Shown here piece by piece: positions 1 through 5,663 of a stretch of DNA of 7,311 nucleotides. Below the pieces are notes generated by a model that was not told the origin of the DNA, ran no database searches, and saw only the letters and a list, made by a program, of their open reading frames with translations. This stretch comes from an uncultured Oscillospiraceae bacterium (GTDB lineage Bacteria; Bacillota; Clostridia; Oscillospirales; Ruminococcaceae): assembly GCA_934232845.1 (NCBI GenBank), contig CAKQGD010000069.1:1-7311 (forward strand), in the 5' to 3' direction. The translations under genes were made by a program, and so were the position numbers. Every line of letters starts with the position of its first letter. The stretch's first letter is position 1.

Positions 1-801
1 GTTTCCGGTCTGAAGGTCACCCCCAAGTGGACCGACGGCGGAGAGTATGTCAAGTCTGTTGAGATCGTCAAGAAGGATGGCGCTTATTATGTAGCCATTT
101 CTACCACGGGCTCTGAACTGGACTCTGTGGATCTTTCCGGCAAGATCTACCTGAAGGGCACCTCCGGCACCGGTGATGACAAGGAAAAGATTGATGCTTA
201 TTTTACTGTTGACACCACGATTGGTTATGCTACCTATGTTGTCAAGAACGCCGAAGGGAAATGGATCTTTGAAGGCAAGACTGGAGATCAGGATGATGTA
301 ACCAAAGCCAACACGAATTCTGCGCACAATGTATGGAACAATCTCGGCAAGAAGCTGGTTGTCATTGATGCTAAGAAGGTTTATGATCTTGAGGAAGTTG
401 ACAACGACGAGTACACGATTGATTTTGGCGATGTCGCTACTGCCGTGACCGATGTCACTAACACCGAAGAGATTCTGCTTGCTTACAATGTGGATGATGT
501 TGATGCGGTTGTCGATGCGTATCCGGATGCCAACATCGACTTTGTTGCGCTGACCGCCAACTTCAAAAAGACCGCCGAAGTCACCGTCTATGCGGACGAG
601 GATACCTACCTCTACAAGGTTGTCGACGGCAAGCTTGTTGCCATGGACGCTGAGTACGACGAGTGGGAAGAGGGCTTTCTTTTCAAGGCTAAGGCACTCG
701 GCACCTACGCCATCTCCGATGTGGAGCTCGACCTCGACGCTGTCACCGATGTGATCGAGACCCCCTCCACCGACAACCCCACCACCGGCGCTGCTGCCTG
801 A
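1..801 (+). CDS. Surface/secreted protein, C-terminal part (5' end outside window)
   Basis: The frame is open from base 1 and ends in TGA at 799-801, giving 266 residues of a longer protein whose start lies to the left. The visible part has no cysteine, is strongly acidic, and is rich in short beta-prone stretches (VYADEDTYLYKVV, KALGTYAISDVELD). From memory, this type of C-terminal domain occurs at the end of large extracellular proteins of gut Ruminococcaceae, usually just before an NPxTG-type sorting motif and a membrane anchor. Here the motif (DNPTTGAAA) is present, but the protein stops three residues after TG with no hydrophobic segment or charged tail. It is therefore probably secreted or held non-covalently rather than sortase-anchored. 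An in-frame GTG at 127 is internal, because coding continues upstream of it. No catalytic motif is visible and the specific function is unknown. Confidence 0.85.
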   Translation, partial: VSGLKVTPKWTDGGEYVKSVEIVKKDGAYYVAISTTGSELDSVDLSGKIYLKGTSGTGDDKEKIDAYFTVDTTIGYATYVVKNAEGKWIFEGKTGDQDDVTKANTNSAHNVWNNLGKKLVVIDAKKVYDLEEVDNDEYTIDFGDVATAVTDVTNTEEILLAYNVDDVDAVVDAYPDANIDFVALTANFKKTAEVTVYADEDTYLYKVVDGKLVAMDAEYDEWEEGFLFKAKALGTYAISDVELDLDAVTDVIETPSTDNPTTGAAA

Positions 802-846
802 GCACTGCCTCGGACAATTCCCGGTAAAGTGAATCTTTGATTCATA

Positions 847-881
847 AAAAAATCCCCTTCACTCTCCGAGGGGGATTTTTT
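847..881 (+). terminator. Intrinsic terminator of the surface protein gene
   Basis: The 11-bp arms AAAAAATCCCC (847-857) and GGGGATTTTTT (871-881) are perfectly complementary around a 13-base loop, and the T-tract lies in the 3' arm. The hairpin sits 45 bases after the stop codon. A smaller inverted repeat, TGAATC-TTT-GATTCA (830-844), lies just before it. The terminator is also the left end of the long direct repeat described in the next entry. Confidence 0.8.
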
Positions 882-1120
882 GCATCTGTTCTTTTATATA
901 AGGGGCAGAAAGCCGCGGGGCGGCTTTTCGAACAGGTGCGGCTGTCTGCCGCGCGTCCGAAGCGCGGGCTTCGTAGCCACTGACAGGGCCGCTTTTGCAA
1001 AGCCGGCGCAAGAAAACTTCACGGGTGCGGCAAGACCGTTTTTTTAAAACTTGCGATGGATACAAAAGCACACCGGGGCTTTTTGAAGGGCGAGCTCTTT
1101 GTGCCGGTGTAGGGGGAGAG
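847..1120. repeat. Long direct repeat, copy 1
   Basis: This block recurs at 1353-1623 with an offset of 503-506 bases. The copies differ in only three places: T at 858 is C in copy 2; the ATTTTT after the G-run is missing in copy 2, which has one extra G; and TATATAA near 895 is TATATATAA in copy 2. From about 903 to 1120 they are identical by eye. The unit has internal dyads: AAAGCCGC/GCGGCTTT (909-916/920-927) and ACACCGG/CCGGTGT (1070-1076/1104-1110). Open frames crossing it on both strands have no ribosome binding site, are rich in Arg, Pro and Ser, and run out into unique sequence, so I treat the block as noncoding. I do not recognise the repeat family. Confidence 0.9.
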
Positions 1121-1352
1121 GGTTTGAGAGAAAGCCATTCGAAAGGGCTTTTCTCAAGCGATCTTTACGGTCTTTTTTGCCGGGTTAGAAAGGGCCGTTC
1201 TCTCCTCTGGCCACGGAGTGGGGCGAAAGAGTTTCTCCGCTTGCGGTACCCGAAAAAACCTTCGCGCTGTTCGCCTGCTCGGTTTTTTCGACCGCGGCGC
1301 TCTCAGCCATTCGGCTTGATCGCCCGCAGGGCGCGCCGAATGGCTTCGCCCT
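1121..1352. other. Palindrome-rich spacer between the two repeat copies
   Basis: These 232 bases carry no credible gene. They hold three inverted repeats in a row: TTGAG+GAAAGCC paired with GGCTTTT+CTCAA (1124-1136/1146-1157), a perfect 10-bp pair CGAAAAAACC/GGTTTTTTCG (1251-1260/1281-1290), and a nested structure with outer arms GCCATTCGGC/GCCGAATGGC (1306-1315/1335-1344) and inner arms CGCCC/GGGCG (1321-1325/1329-1333). The arrangement suggests a composite of short palindromic repeat elements, or a transcribed structured RNA, rather than random intergenic DNA. Confidence 0.6.
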
Positions 1353-1623
1353 AAAAAATCCCCCTCACTCTCCGAGGGGGGTGCATCTGTTCTTTTATAT
1401 ATAAGGGGCAGAAAGCCGCGGGGCGGCTTTTCGAACAGGTGCGGCTGTCTGCCGCGCGTCCGAAGCGCGGGCTTCGTAGCCACTGACAGGGCCGCTTTTG
1501 CAAAGCCGGCGCAAGAAAACTTCACGGGTGCGGCAAGACCGTTTTTTTAAAACTTGCGATGGATACAAAAGCACACCGGGGCTTTTTGAAGGGCGAGCTC
1601 TTTGTGCCGGTGTAGGGGGAGAG
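1353..1623. repeat. Long direct repeat, copy 2
   Basis: Second copy of the block at 847-1120, in the same orientation. The left-end hairpin keeps its C-run/G-run stem (CCCCC at 1360-1364, GGGGGG at 1376-1381) but lacks the following ATTTTT, so it should not work as an intrinsic terminator on the plus strand. The rest matches copy 1 except for a two-base TA insertion near 1400. Sequence after 1623 is unrelated to sequence after 1120, so the right boundary is sharp. Confidence 0.9.
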
Positions 1624-1697
1624 CGCTTGGAAGAAGTGCAGGCGCGAAAGTGATGTTCGGCGGGTACATTCTTTTCCCGAAAGGATTTCAGACGTGA

Positions 1698-1724
1698 AAA
1701 GGCCCCTTTTTGAAAGGGGCCTTT
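1698..1724 (-). terminator. Hairpin after the DegV/PAP2-like operon
   Basis: A perfect 12-bp stem AAAGGCCCCTTT/AAAGGGGCCTTT (1698-1709/1713-1724) with a 3-base loop lies 38 bases past the stop of the minus-strand PAP2-like gene. Read on the minus strand, the stem ends in CCTTTT and then CACGTC, so the U-tract is short. It may work as a weak terminator or as a 3' stabilising hairpin, and it could also block transcription entering from the repeat side. Confidence 0.55.
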
Positions 1725-1762
1725 GGGATCCATAACCGGACGGTCCGAAATGTTTTTTGATT

Positions 1763-2404
1763 TTACGGTGTGCCGCATATCAGCACGGAGAGCGCGGTCG
1801 CCGCGAGGCTCACCGCCGATCCCGCCATCAGCTGGGGAAGGGTATGGCGCGAAAGGCGCAGGGAAGAATGATACACCGCGGCGATCAACAGCAGAGACGG
1901 CACAAGCATCAGCAGATGCAGCTGCCATGTGAGCAGTACAGCGGGTGCGGTTGTGCTGCACGCGTGCCCGCTGGCGCGAAAGCCAAGACCGCGGTTGAGC
2001 AGCAGAAGACATATGATCGAAATCAGGTAAGAGAGGAACAGCAGCCGCACAAACCGCGAACAGGGAAAGATCGACGACCACAGAAAACCGCCTGCATAGC
2101 CGACGGCGCTGCACACAAGGGCCGTACTGCGCTGCCCCGCGCGGCGATCCTCCCCAATGTGAAAGAGTTCGCGCAGGGGATAGGCCGACGCGGGAATAAT
2201 CAGCAGAAACAGTTCGCAGAGCAGCAGCTCGCGCAGAGTCAGAAGCTTTGCAGGGGCATACATCAGAACCAGCGTTGCGCCGATTACGAGGGGAGGCAGG
2301 GTGAGAATCCGCACGGCGAGGTGTACTCCTCTGGATAAGCGGGCTTTTTTCTCCGAAAATTCCGAAAGAGACGGCCGTGCGGCTGTGCTTTTGCGCCCGG
2401 TCAT
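1763..2404 (-). CDS. PAP2-like (phosphatidic acid phosphatase superfamily) integral membrane protein
   Basis: 213 residues. A charged N-terminus (about 1-28) is followed by five or six hydrophobic segments near residues 30-50, 57-78, 96-112, 118-137, 153-178 and 192-210. RASGHA (143-148) matches PAP2 signature 2 (SGH), and S185-R186-H187 followed by PQLMAG resembles signature 3, although the final Asp of SRxxxxxHxxxD is not evident. EDRRAGQRS (85-93) could be a degenerate signature 1, whose usual Lys is not obvious. The superfamily hydrolyses lipid phosphates or pyrophosphates such as phosphatidate or undecaprenyl pyrophosphate; activity here is uncertain because key residues are altered. The ATG overlaps the stop of the degV-like gene by four bases (ATGA), so translation is probably coupled. 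The GTPs, lipids or partners it might bind cannot be read from sequence. Confidence 0.7.
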   Translation of the reverse strand: MTGRKSTAARPSLSEFSEKKARLSRGVHLAVRILTLPPLVIGATLVLMYAPAKLLTLRELLLCELFLLIIPASAYPLRELFHIGEDRRAGQRSTALVCSAVGYAGGFLWSSIFPCSRFVRLLFLSYLISIICLLLLNRGLGFRASGHACSTTAPAVLLTWQLHLLMLVPSLLLIAAVYHSSLRLSRHTLPQLMAGSAVSLAATALSVLICGTP

Positions 2405-3234
2405 GCTTCAAATCCAAGAAGGATTCCGCCGAGTTCCGCGTAGTAGCTGCACAATCCGCGCAGGGGACGCAGCTCAATTTCCGCCTTGGGAAAGAGACGC
2501 AGAATTTCTTCGCGAAGTCTCTGCGCAAAAGGCTCGTTTTGGCAATGGCCGATCGCGGCGCGTCCGCCCGTGTAACCGAGCTTTTCTATTTGACGCAGGA
2601 AAAAATCGAGAGTTTTCGCTTCTCCGCGGCATTTTTCAAGCAGTTCGAGCGTTCCCTCGGCGCTTGCCTGTCCCGCCGCGCGGATGCCCAGCACACCTGC
2701 GGCGGCAGCGGTCAGCCGGCTGACACGGCCGTTCTGCGCGAAATTATGCAGAGATTCGAGGGCGAAGAGCAGGTGCGTGTGCGTCTGGTATTCGGTCACA
2801 GCCCGGCACACCTCGTTAAAATCCGCGCCTGTTTTCAGCAGAGCAACGGCCTTCTCGATCAAAAGAACGGTTTCAGGGCCGACCGTCAGCGTATCAAATA
2901 CATGAATGCGGCGGGAAGGATTTCGCTCTTCGCAGGAATCCTTGGCGGCGCAGGCTGCGGCGAAGCTTCCGGAAAGATTGCTTGTGATCGGAAAAACGAG
3001 GACGTCACCCGTCTCGCCGAAGGCGCTTTCCCAGTCGGCGATGTTGGGACATGAACTGTAGGAGCGCCCCTTGTAGTGCCGCAGCGCGTCGGTCATGGCG
3101 GCGACGTCGAGCGAGGCGTCGTCGCGGTATTCCGCTTCGTCGGTGCGGATGGTCAGCGACACACTGATAAAATCCGCCCCGGCGAGCGTGAGAAGGTCAC
3201 AGCTTGAGTCGGCGGCGATACGGATTTGCTGCAT
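2401..3234 (-). CDS. DegV family fatty-acid-binding protein (FakB-like)
   Basis: 277 residues, the usual length for the family. N-terminal domain: IAADSSCDL (D9, S10, S11), the SYSSCPN segment (58-64) where family members carry a T/S-S-x-P motif, ITSNLSGSF (83-91) matching the ITxxSxLSGT signature, and D114-T115. C-terminal domain: LESLHNFAQNGRVS (159-172) matching the LxxLxKGGRI signature, and a Gly-rich end (GLCSYYAELGGILLGFE). DegV proteins bind a fatty acid and, as FakB, present it to the kinase FakA for phosphorylation and entry into phospholipid synthesis; no fakA lies in this window. Start chosen at 3234 because GGAGG (minus strand, 3243-3247) lies 8 bases upstream. It is the first gene of an operon with the PAP2-like gene, which fits a role in membrane lipid handling. 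Ligand specificity cannot be predicted. Confidence 0.9.
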   Translation of the reverse strand: MQQIRIAADSSCDLLTLAGADFISVSLTIRTDEAEYRDDASLDVAAMTDALRHYKGRSYSSCPNIADWESAFGETGDVLVFPITSNLSGSFAAACAAKDSCEERNPSRRIHVFDTLTVGPETVLLIEKAVALLKTGADFNEVCRAVTEYQTHTHLLFALESLHNFAQNGRVSRLTAAAAGVLGIRAAGQASAEGTLELLEKCRGEAKTLDFFLRQIEKLGYTGGRAAIGHCQNEPFAQRLREEILRLFPKAEIELRPLRGLCSYYAELGGILLGFEA

Positions 3235-3266
3235 GAGAATAGCCTCCGGATAAATAAAATCTTTTT

Positions 3267-3287
3267 ATCGGTTTTTAAGAAACCGAT
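3267..3287. promoter_or_regulatory. 21-bp palindrome at the predicted degV start point (operator or leader hairpin)
   Basis: ATCGGTTT-N5-AAACCGAT is a perfect 8-bp dyad. It lies immediately downstream of the predicted minus-strand transcription start, at the start of the leader. No T-tract follows on the minus strand, so it is not an intrinsic terminator. It could be an operator, possibly for the divergently encoded DUF1836 regulator, or a 5' mRNA-stabilising stem. Confidence 0.45.
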
Positions 3288-3296
3288 TTCAAAGAA

Positions 3297-3325
3297 AGAA
3301 TAACAGCTTTTAATATTCTCGTCAA
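3297..3325 (-). promoter_or_regulatory. Promoter of the degV-like operon
   Basis: On the minus strand, TTGACG (3325-3320) and TATTCT (3302-3297) are 17 bases apart, a sigma-A-type arrangement. Transcription would start near 3290 and give a 5' leader of about 55 bases before the degV-like ATG at 3234. Confidence 0.55.
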
Positions 3326-3364
3326 CCACTTTTAAAAAACTTTACAAAAGATTTTAAAAAGCAG

Positions 3365-3393
3365 TTGAAGTTTTGGCGGCGCACGCTTATAAT
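3365..3393 (+). promoter_or_regulatory. Promoter of the DUF1836 gene
   Basis: TTGAAG (3365-3370) and a perfect TATAAT (3388-3393) are separated by 17 bases. The expected start of transcription is A3400, seven bases past the -10 box, which is the A of the first plausible ATG of the gene. Confidence 0.75.
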
Positions 3394-3399
3394 AAAGCT

Positions 3400-3933
3400 A
3401 TGAAAAACGAATTGCAAAATAAAATGACTGCGGCGGTCGCTGATTTTCGCCTGCCGCGCTATGCACAGATTACGGACGTCGGCTTGTATCTGGAACAGAC
3501 GGTTCGCTATGTCAACTTTTATCTGGCGCCGCTGGGAGAGCCGGAGCTGACGCCGTCGATGGTGAGTAATTATGTCAAGCAGCGCTTAATTCCCAGCCCG
3601 GAGAAAAAGCTTTATAGTGCGGGACAGATTGCGCGGCTGTTATTTATTGCGGCCGTAAAGCCTGTGGTTTCGCTCGAAGGGCTGCGGCTGATGTTTGTTC
3701 TGCAGGCGGAAAGCTATGACCTGCCCACTGCGTACGATTATTTCTGCGACGAGTTTGAGAATATGCTCGGCGCGGCATTCGGCATCGCCCCCGCAGTACA
3801 GGGGTTGGGCGAAACGCAGTCCGATGCAAAGGATCTGCTTCGCAACACGATTGCGGCCGTTGTCAACAAGGTCTATCTTGACCGCTATCTTGCCGCTTAT
3901 CGGGAAGAAAGAGAAAAAGCATCCCTTGCATAA
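3400..3933 (+). CDS. DUF1836 domain protein, probable HTH transcription regulator
   Basis: 177 residues from the ATG at 3400. Residues 18-100 match the DUF1836 pattern: LPRYAQITDVGLYLEQTVRYVN, then MVSNYVKQRLIPSP (54-67) as a MerR/excisionase-like winged-helix segment, LYSAGQIARLLFI (71-83), and SLEGLRLMF. The C-terminal half is helical and could mediate dimerisation. Proteins of this family are uncharacterised putative regulators. A TTG at 3373 in the same frame lies inside the promoter and is rejected. Neither ATG3400 nor the in-frame ATG at 3424 has a Shine-Dalgarno sequence, and the predicted transcript starts at A3400, so the message is probably leaderless. The gene is divergent from degV with 165 bases between starts, so the degV operon is a plausible target. 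Confidence 0.8.
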   Translation: MKNELQNKMTAAVADFRLPRYAQITDVGLYLEQTVRYVNFYLAPLGEPELTPSMVSNYVKQRLIPSPEKKLYSAGQIARLLFIAAVKPVVSLEGLRLMFVLQAESYDLPTAYDYFCDEFENMLGAAFGIAPAVQGLGETQSDAKDLLRNTIAAVVNKVYLDRYLAAYREEREKASLA

Positions 3934-3956
3934 AACCAGCCATACAAAAAAAGAAA

Positions 3957-4010
3957 CCGTCCCGCGCCTTTCGGAAAGAGCCGAAGGGAGCGGGGCGGCT
4001 TTTGCTTTTT
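3957..4010. terminator. Bidirectional terminator between the DUF1836 and fumarase beta genes
   Basis: A long hairpin pairs 3957-3974 with 3981-3998 around the loop AAAGAG. The outer CCGTCCCGC/GCGGGGCGG and inner CCTTTCGG/CCGAAGGG blocks each have one G-U pair. On the plus strand it is followed by TTTTGCTTTTT. On the minus strand the flank (3945-3956) reads as a T-rich run. The convergent genes end at 3933 and 4009, so the hairpin serves both, and the plus-strand T-tract overlaps the beta-subunit stop codon. Confidence 0.85.
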
Positions 4011-4641
4011 AAAACGGATTGCCAAATGATTGAATGCCGAGCTTTTCGTAAATAGAGGGCAGGTTATCCTGGGCGGCGCTGCCGGATTCCTCATAGATGC
4101 TGTGGCCGTGCGCGTCCATTGCGACGGTCAGAGGGCCGAAATTCTTGATGCGCAGGCGGATGACGTTATCTGCCCAGCTTGGCTGCGGCCAGTATTCGGC
4201 CTCGAGCGACTCGACGCCGGTGGTATAGATTGCCGAGCAGCCGCCCGCTACGGCGAGGTAGACGCCCCCATGCTCTTTGAGCGCGGACAGCACGCCGGTA
4301 TCCATGCCGCCTTTTCCGATGACGGCGCGCACGCCGCTGAGCTTGAGAAATTCCGGCGTCCAGGCGTTAAATTTGGAACTGGTGGTCGAACCGACGAACC
4401 GAAGATCAAACGTGCCGTCTGCATTTTTGCGAAAACCTGCCGGGCAGTGATAGACGGCGGAACCATCCACGAGGGGAAAAGGTGTTTTCTCGCCCTTTTT
4501 CAGAAGATCGATCGCCTTGGTGAAATGGAACGGATACAGCATGCAGATAAGTTCGCCGCTTAAGTAAACGGTGTCGTCAAGAGACAGGGAACGCACGGCC
4601 TCCTCCGTCAGCGGGGTGGTGAGATAAACGGTTTTCGACAT
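4009..4641 (-). CDS. Class I fumarase/tartrate dehydratase-type hydro-lyase, beta subunit
   Basis: 210 residues, corresponding to the C-terminal domain of one-chain class I fumarases. Visible signatures are TVYLSGEL (24-31), YHCPAG (64-69), GSTTSSKF (84-91), IGKGGM (108-113), AVAGGCSAIY (130-139) and FGPLTVAMDAHGHSIYE (168-184). Together with the alpha subunit it hydrates fumarate to malate (or dehydrates tartrate) in the cytoplasm. The usual GPTTSxRM segment reads GSTTSSKF here, with Pro to Ser and Arg to Lys changes. The start at 4641 is chosen over the ATG at 4659 because AAAGGAGG (minus strand, 4649-4656) lies 7 bases upstream of 4641, whereas the 4659 start would put that ribosome site inside the gene. 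The alpha gene stops 14 bases upstream, so the pair forms an operon. Fumarase is more likely than tartrate dehydratase, but sequence alone does not decide. Confidence 0.88.
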   Translation of the reverse strand: MSKTVYLTTPLTEEAVRSLSLDDTVYLSGELICMLYPFHFTKAIDLLKKGEKTPFPLVDGSAVYHCPAGFRKNADGTFDLRFVGSTTSSKFNAWTPEFLKLSGVRAVIGKGGMDTGVLSALKEHGGVYLAVAGGCSAIYTTGVESLEAEYWPQPSWADNVIRLRIKNFGPLTVAMDAHGHSIYEESGSAAQDNLPSIYEKLGIQSFGNPF

Positions 4642-4655
4642 GGTGATTCCTCCTT

Positions 4656-5534
4656 TCACAGCTCTTCAATGCGGCCGTCGCGGTACACGCGGATGACGGC
4701 TTTGCGGCCCGGCCAGCAGTTGATGTTGACGGCACAGGGCAGCCACGGCTTGTGCGTGCCGGAGCATTCCACATTGACGGCAAGAACGGTGGTATCGCCG
4801 CCCATGCCCATCGGGCCGATCTGACTCATGTTGAGTGCGTCTTTCAGTTCCTGCTCGAGGGCGGCGACGTCCTTGCGGGGGCTGCGTTCGCTGAGCGGAC
4901 GGAAGGAGGCTTTCGTCGCGAGACGGGCGACCTCTTCCAGAGGGCCGCCGAGACCGACGCCTACGATCACGGGCGGGCAGGGATTGGAGCCGGCGCGCAG
5001 CACAGAGTCGACGACAAATTTTTTAACGGCGGTCATGCCCTCGGTCGGGGCGAAGAAGTGAACCTGACTCCAAATGCCGGAGCCCGCGCCCTTCGGGCAG
5101 GATTTGATTTCCATATAGTCAAGACCGGGCTCAAGGTCGATGTGAATAAGAGGGATGTTGTCTCCGGTATTGTCGCAGCGGTCCTTGCGGGTGATGGGAT
5201 CGACGATCATCGGGCGCAGGGGAAACTCCATCGTTACCTCGCGCACAGCTTCGTCGAACACTTCGCGCAGATCTCCGTCAAAGGGAAACCCCAGCGATGT
5301 TTTGACGAAGAAAGTAGGTACACCGGTGTCCTGACAGATGACGCCGTGCGTTTTTGCGGCGGTTTTGGCGTTTTCAATCAGGATATCGAGGTTCTTTTGC
5401 CCGCGGGGGTTCGTCTCCTTGGCGCGGGCCTCGGTCAGAGCTTCGATGACGTCGGAGGGAACTTCGGTGTTGGAGCGGATCAAAACGGTTTTCACGGCGT
5501 TTTTGAGAAGCTCTTTCCTGACGGTGTTGGGCAT
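4656..5534 (-). CDS. Class I fumarase/tartrate dehydratase-type hydro-lyase, alpha subunit
   Basis: 292 residues, the expected length for the catalytic [4Fe-4S] subunit. The three cluster cysteines appear to be C67 (ICQDTG), C146 (KSCPKGAGSG) and C273 (VNINCW). Other family signatures are LRPMIVDPITRKD (106-118), DNTGDN (121-126), IVGVGLGGPLEEVARLATKA (190-209), GPMGMGGDTTVLAV (240-253) and the H261-containing THKPWLP. The enzyme holds an oxygen-labile cluster whose free iron activates the substrate hydroxyl. In anaerobes it works in the fumarate-malate branch of central metabolism. Start at 5534 is supported by GGAGG (minus strand, 5542-5546) 7 bases upstream. It is the first gene of the operon with the beta subunit. 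Substrate (fumarate versus L-tartrate) is not settled by sequence. Confidence 0.92.
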   Translation of the reverse strand: MPNTVRKELLKNAVKTVLIRSNTEVPSDVIEALTEARAKETNPRGQKNLDILIENAKTAAKTHGVICQDTGVPTFFVKTSLGFPFDGDLREVFDEAVREVTMEFPLRPMIVDPITRKDRCDNTGDNIPLIHIDLEPGLDYMEIKSCPKGAGSGIWSQVHFFAPTEGMTAVKKFVVDSVLRAGSNPCPPVIVGVGLGGPLEEVARLATKASFRPLSERSPRKDVAALEQELKDALNMSQIGPMGMGGDTTVLAVNVECSGTHKPWLPCAVNINCWPGRKAVIRVYRDGRIEEL

Positions 5535-5579
5535 AAAAAAGCCTCCATTCTTTCTTTGATTTTTTAAAAAACGGAATTA

Positions 5580-5600
5580 TCGATACCGGTTTGGTATCGA
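5580..5600. promoter_or_regulatory. Perfect dyad TCGATACC-N5-GGTATCGA in the fumarase leader
   Basis: Perfect 8-bp arms with a 5-base spacer, located about 25-45 bases downstream of the predicted fumarase start point and 46 bases before the ATG. It may be a repressor site or a leader hairpin. A close relative with the same spacer length lies at 5679-5697, on the ZIP-gene side of the same intergenic region. Confidence 0.5.
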
Positions 5601-5629
5601 CAGGAAGCGCGATATTTAGCTTGCTTTTT

Positions 5630-5658
5630 ATTATAGACCTAAAAAACCGCAGTGTAAA
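5630..5658 (-). promoter_or_regulatory. Promoter of the fumarase operon
   Basis: On the minus strand, TTTACA (5658-5653) and TATAAT (5635-5630) are separated by exactly 17 bases. Transcription should start near 5623, giving an 88-base leader that contains the 5580-5600 dyad. On the plus strand the same AT-rich block reads TATTAT (5629-5634), so the -10 box could serve both directions, though no -35 box is visible on the plus strand. Confidence 0.75.
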
Positions 5659-5663
5659 ATACT

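Noticed and set aside
995..1354. 119-residue plus-strand frame across repeat copy 1 and the spacer
   Set aside because: It has no ribosome binding site, an Arg-rich composition without domain-like pattern, and crosses the repeat/spacer border and two palindromes.
1359..1620. Terminal inverted repeats making each copy a MITE
   Set aside because: The left end (TCCCCCTCAC) and the complement of the right end (TCCCCCTACAC) are similar, but the match is only about ten bases with a gap, and no target-site duplication is visible at either copy.
847..1623. CRISPR array
   Set aside because: There are only two repeats, each about 270 bases long, with one 232-base spacer and no cas genes.
1395..2528. 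377-residue open frame on the minus strand spanning the repeat and the PAP2-like/degV genes
   Set aside because: It overlaps the well-supported PAP2-like gene in another frame, has no ribosome binding site, is rich in Arg, Ser, Pro and Cys, and its end lies in the noncoding repeat. It is a GC-rich shadow frame.
5598..5612. NiCo riboswitch because of GACAGG near the ZIP gene
   Set aside because: Only a few bases match. The conserved four-way junction and the repeated GGAGCAGG-type elements are absent, and this stretch lies in the fumarase leader on the opposite strand.
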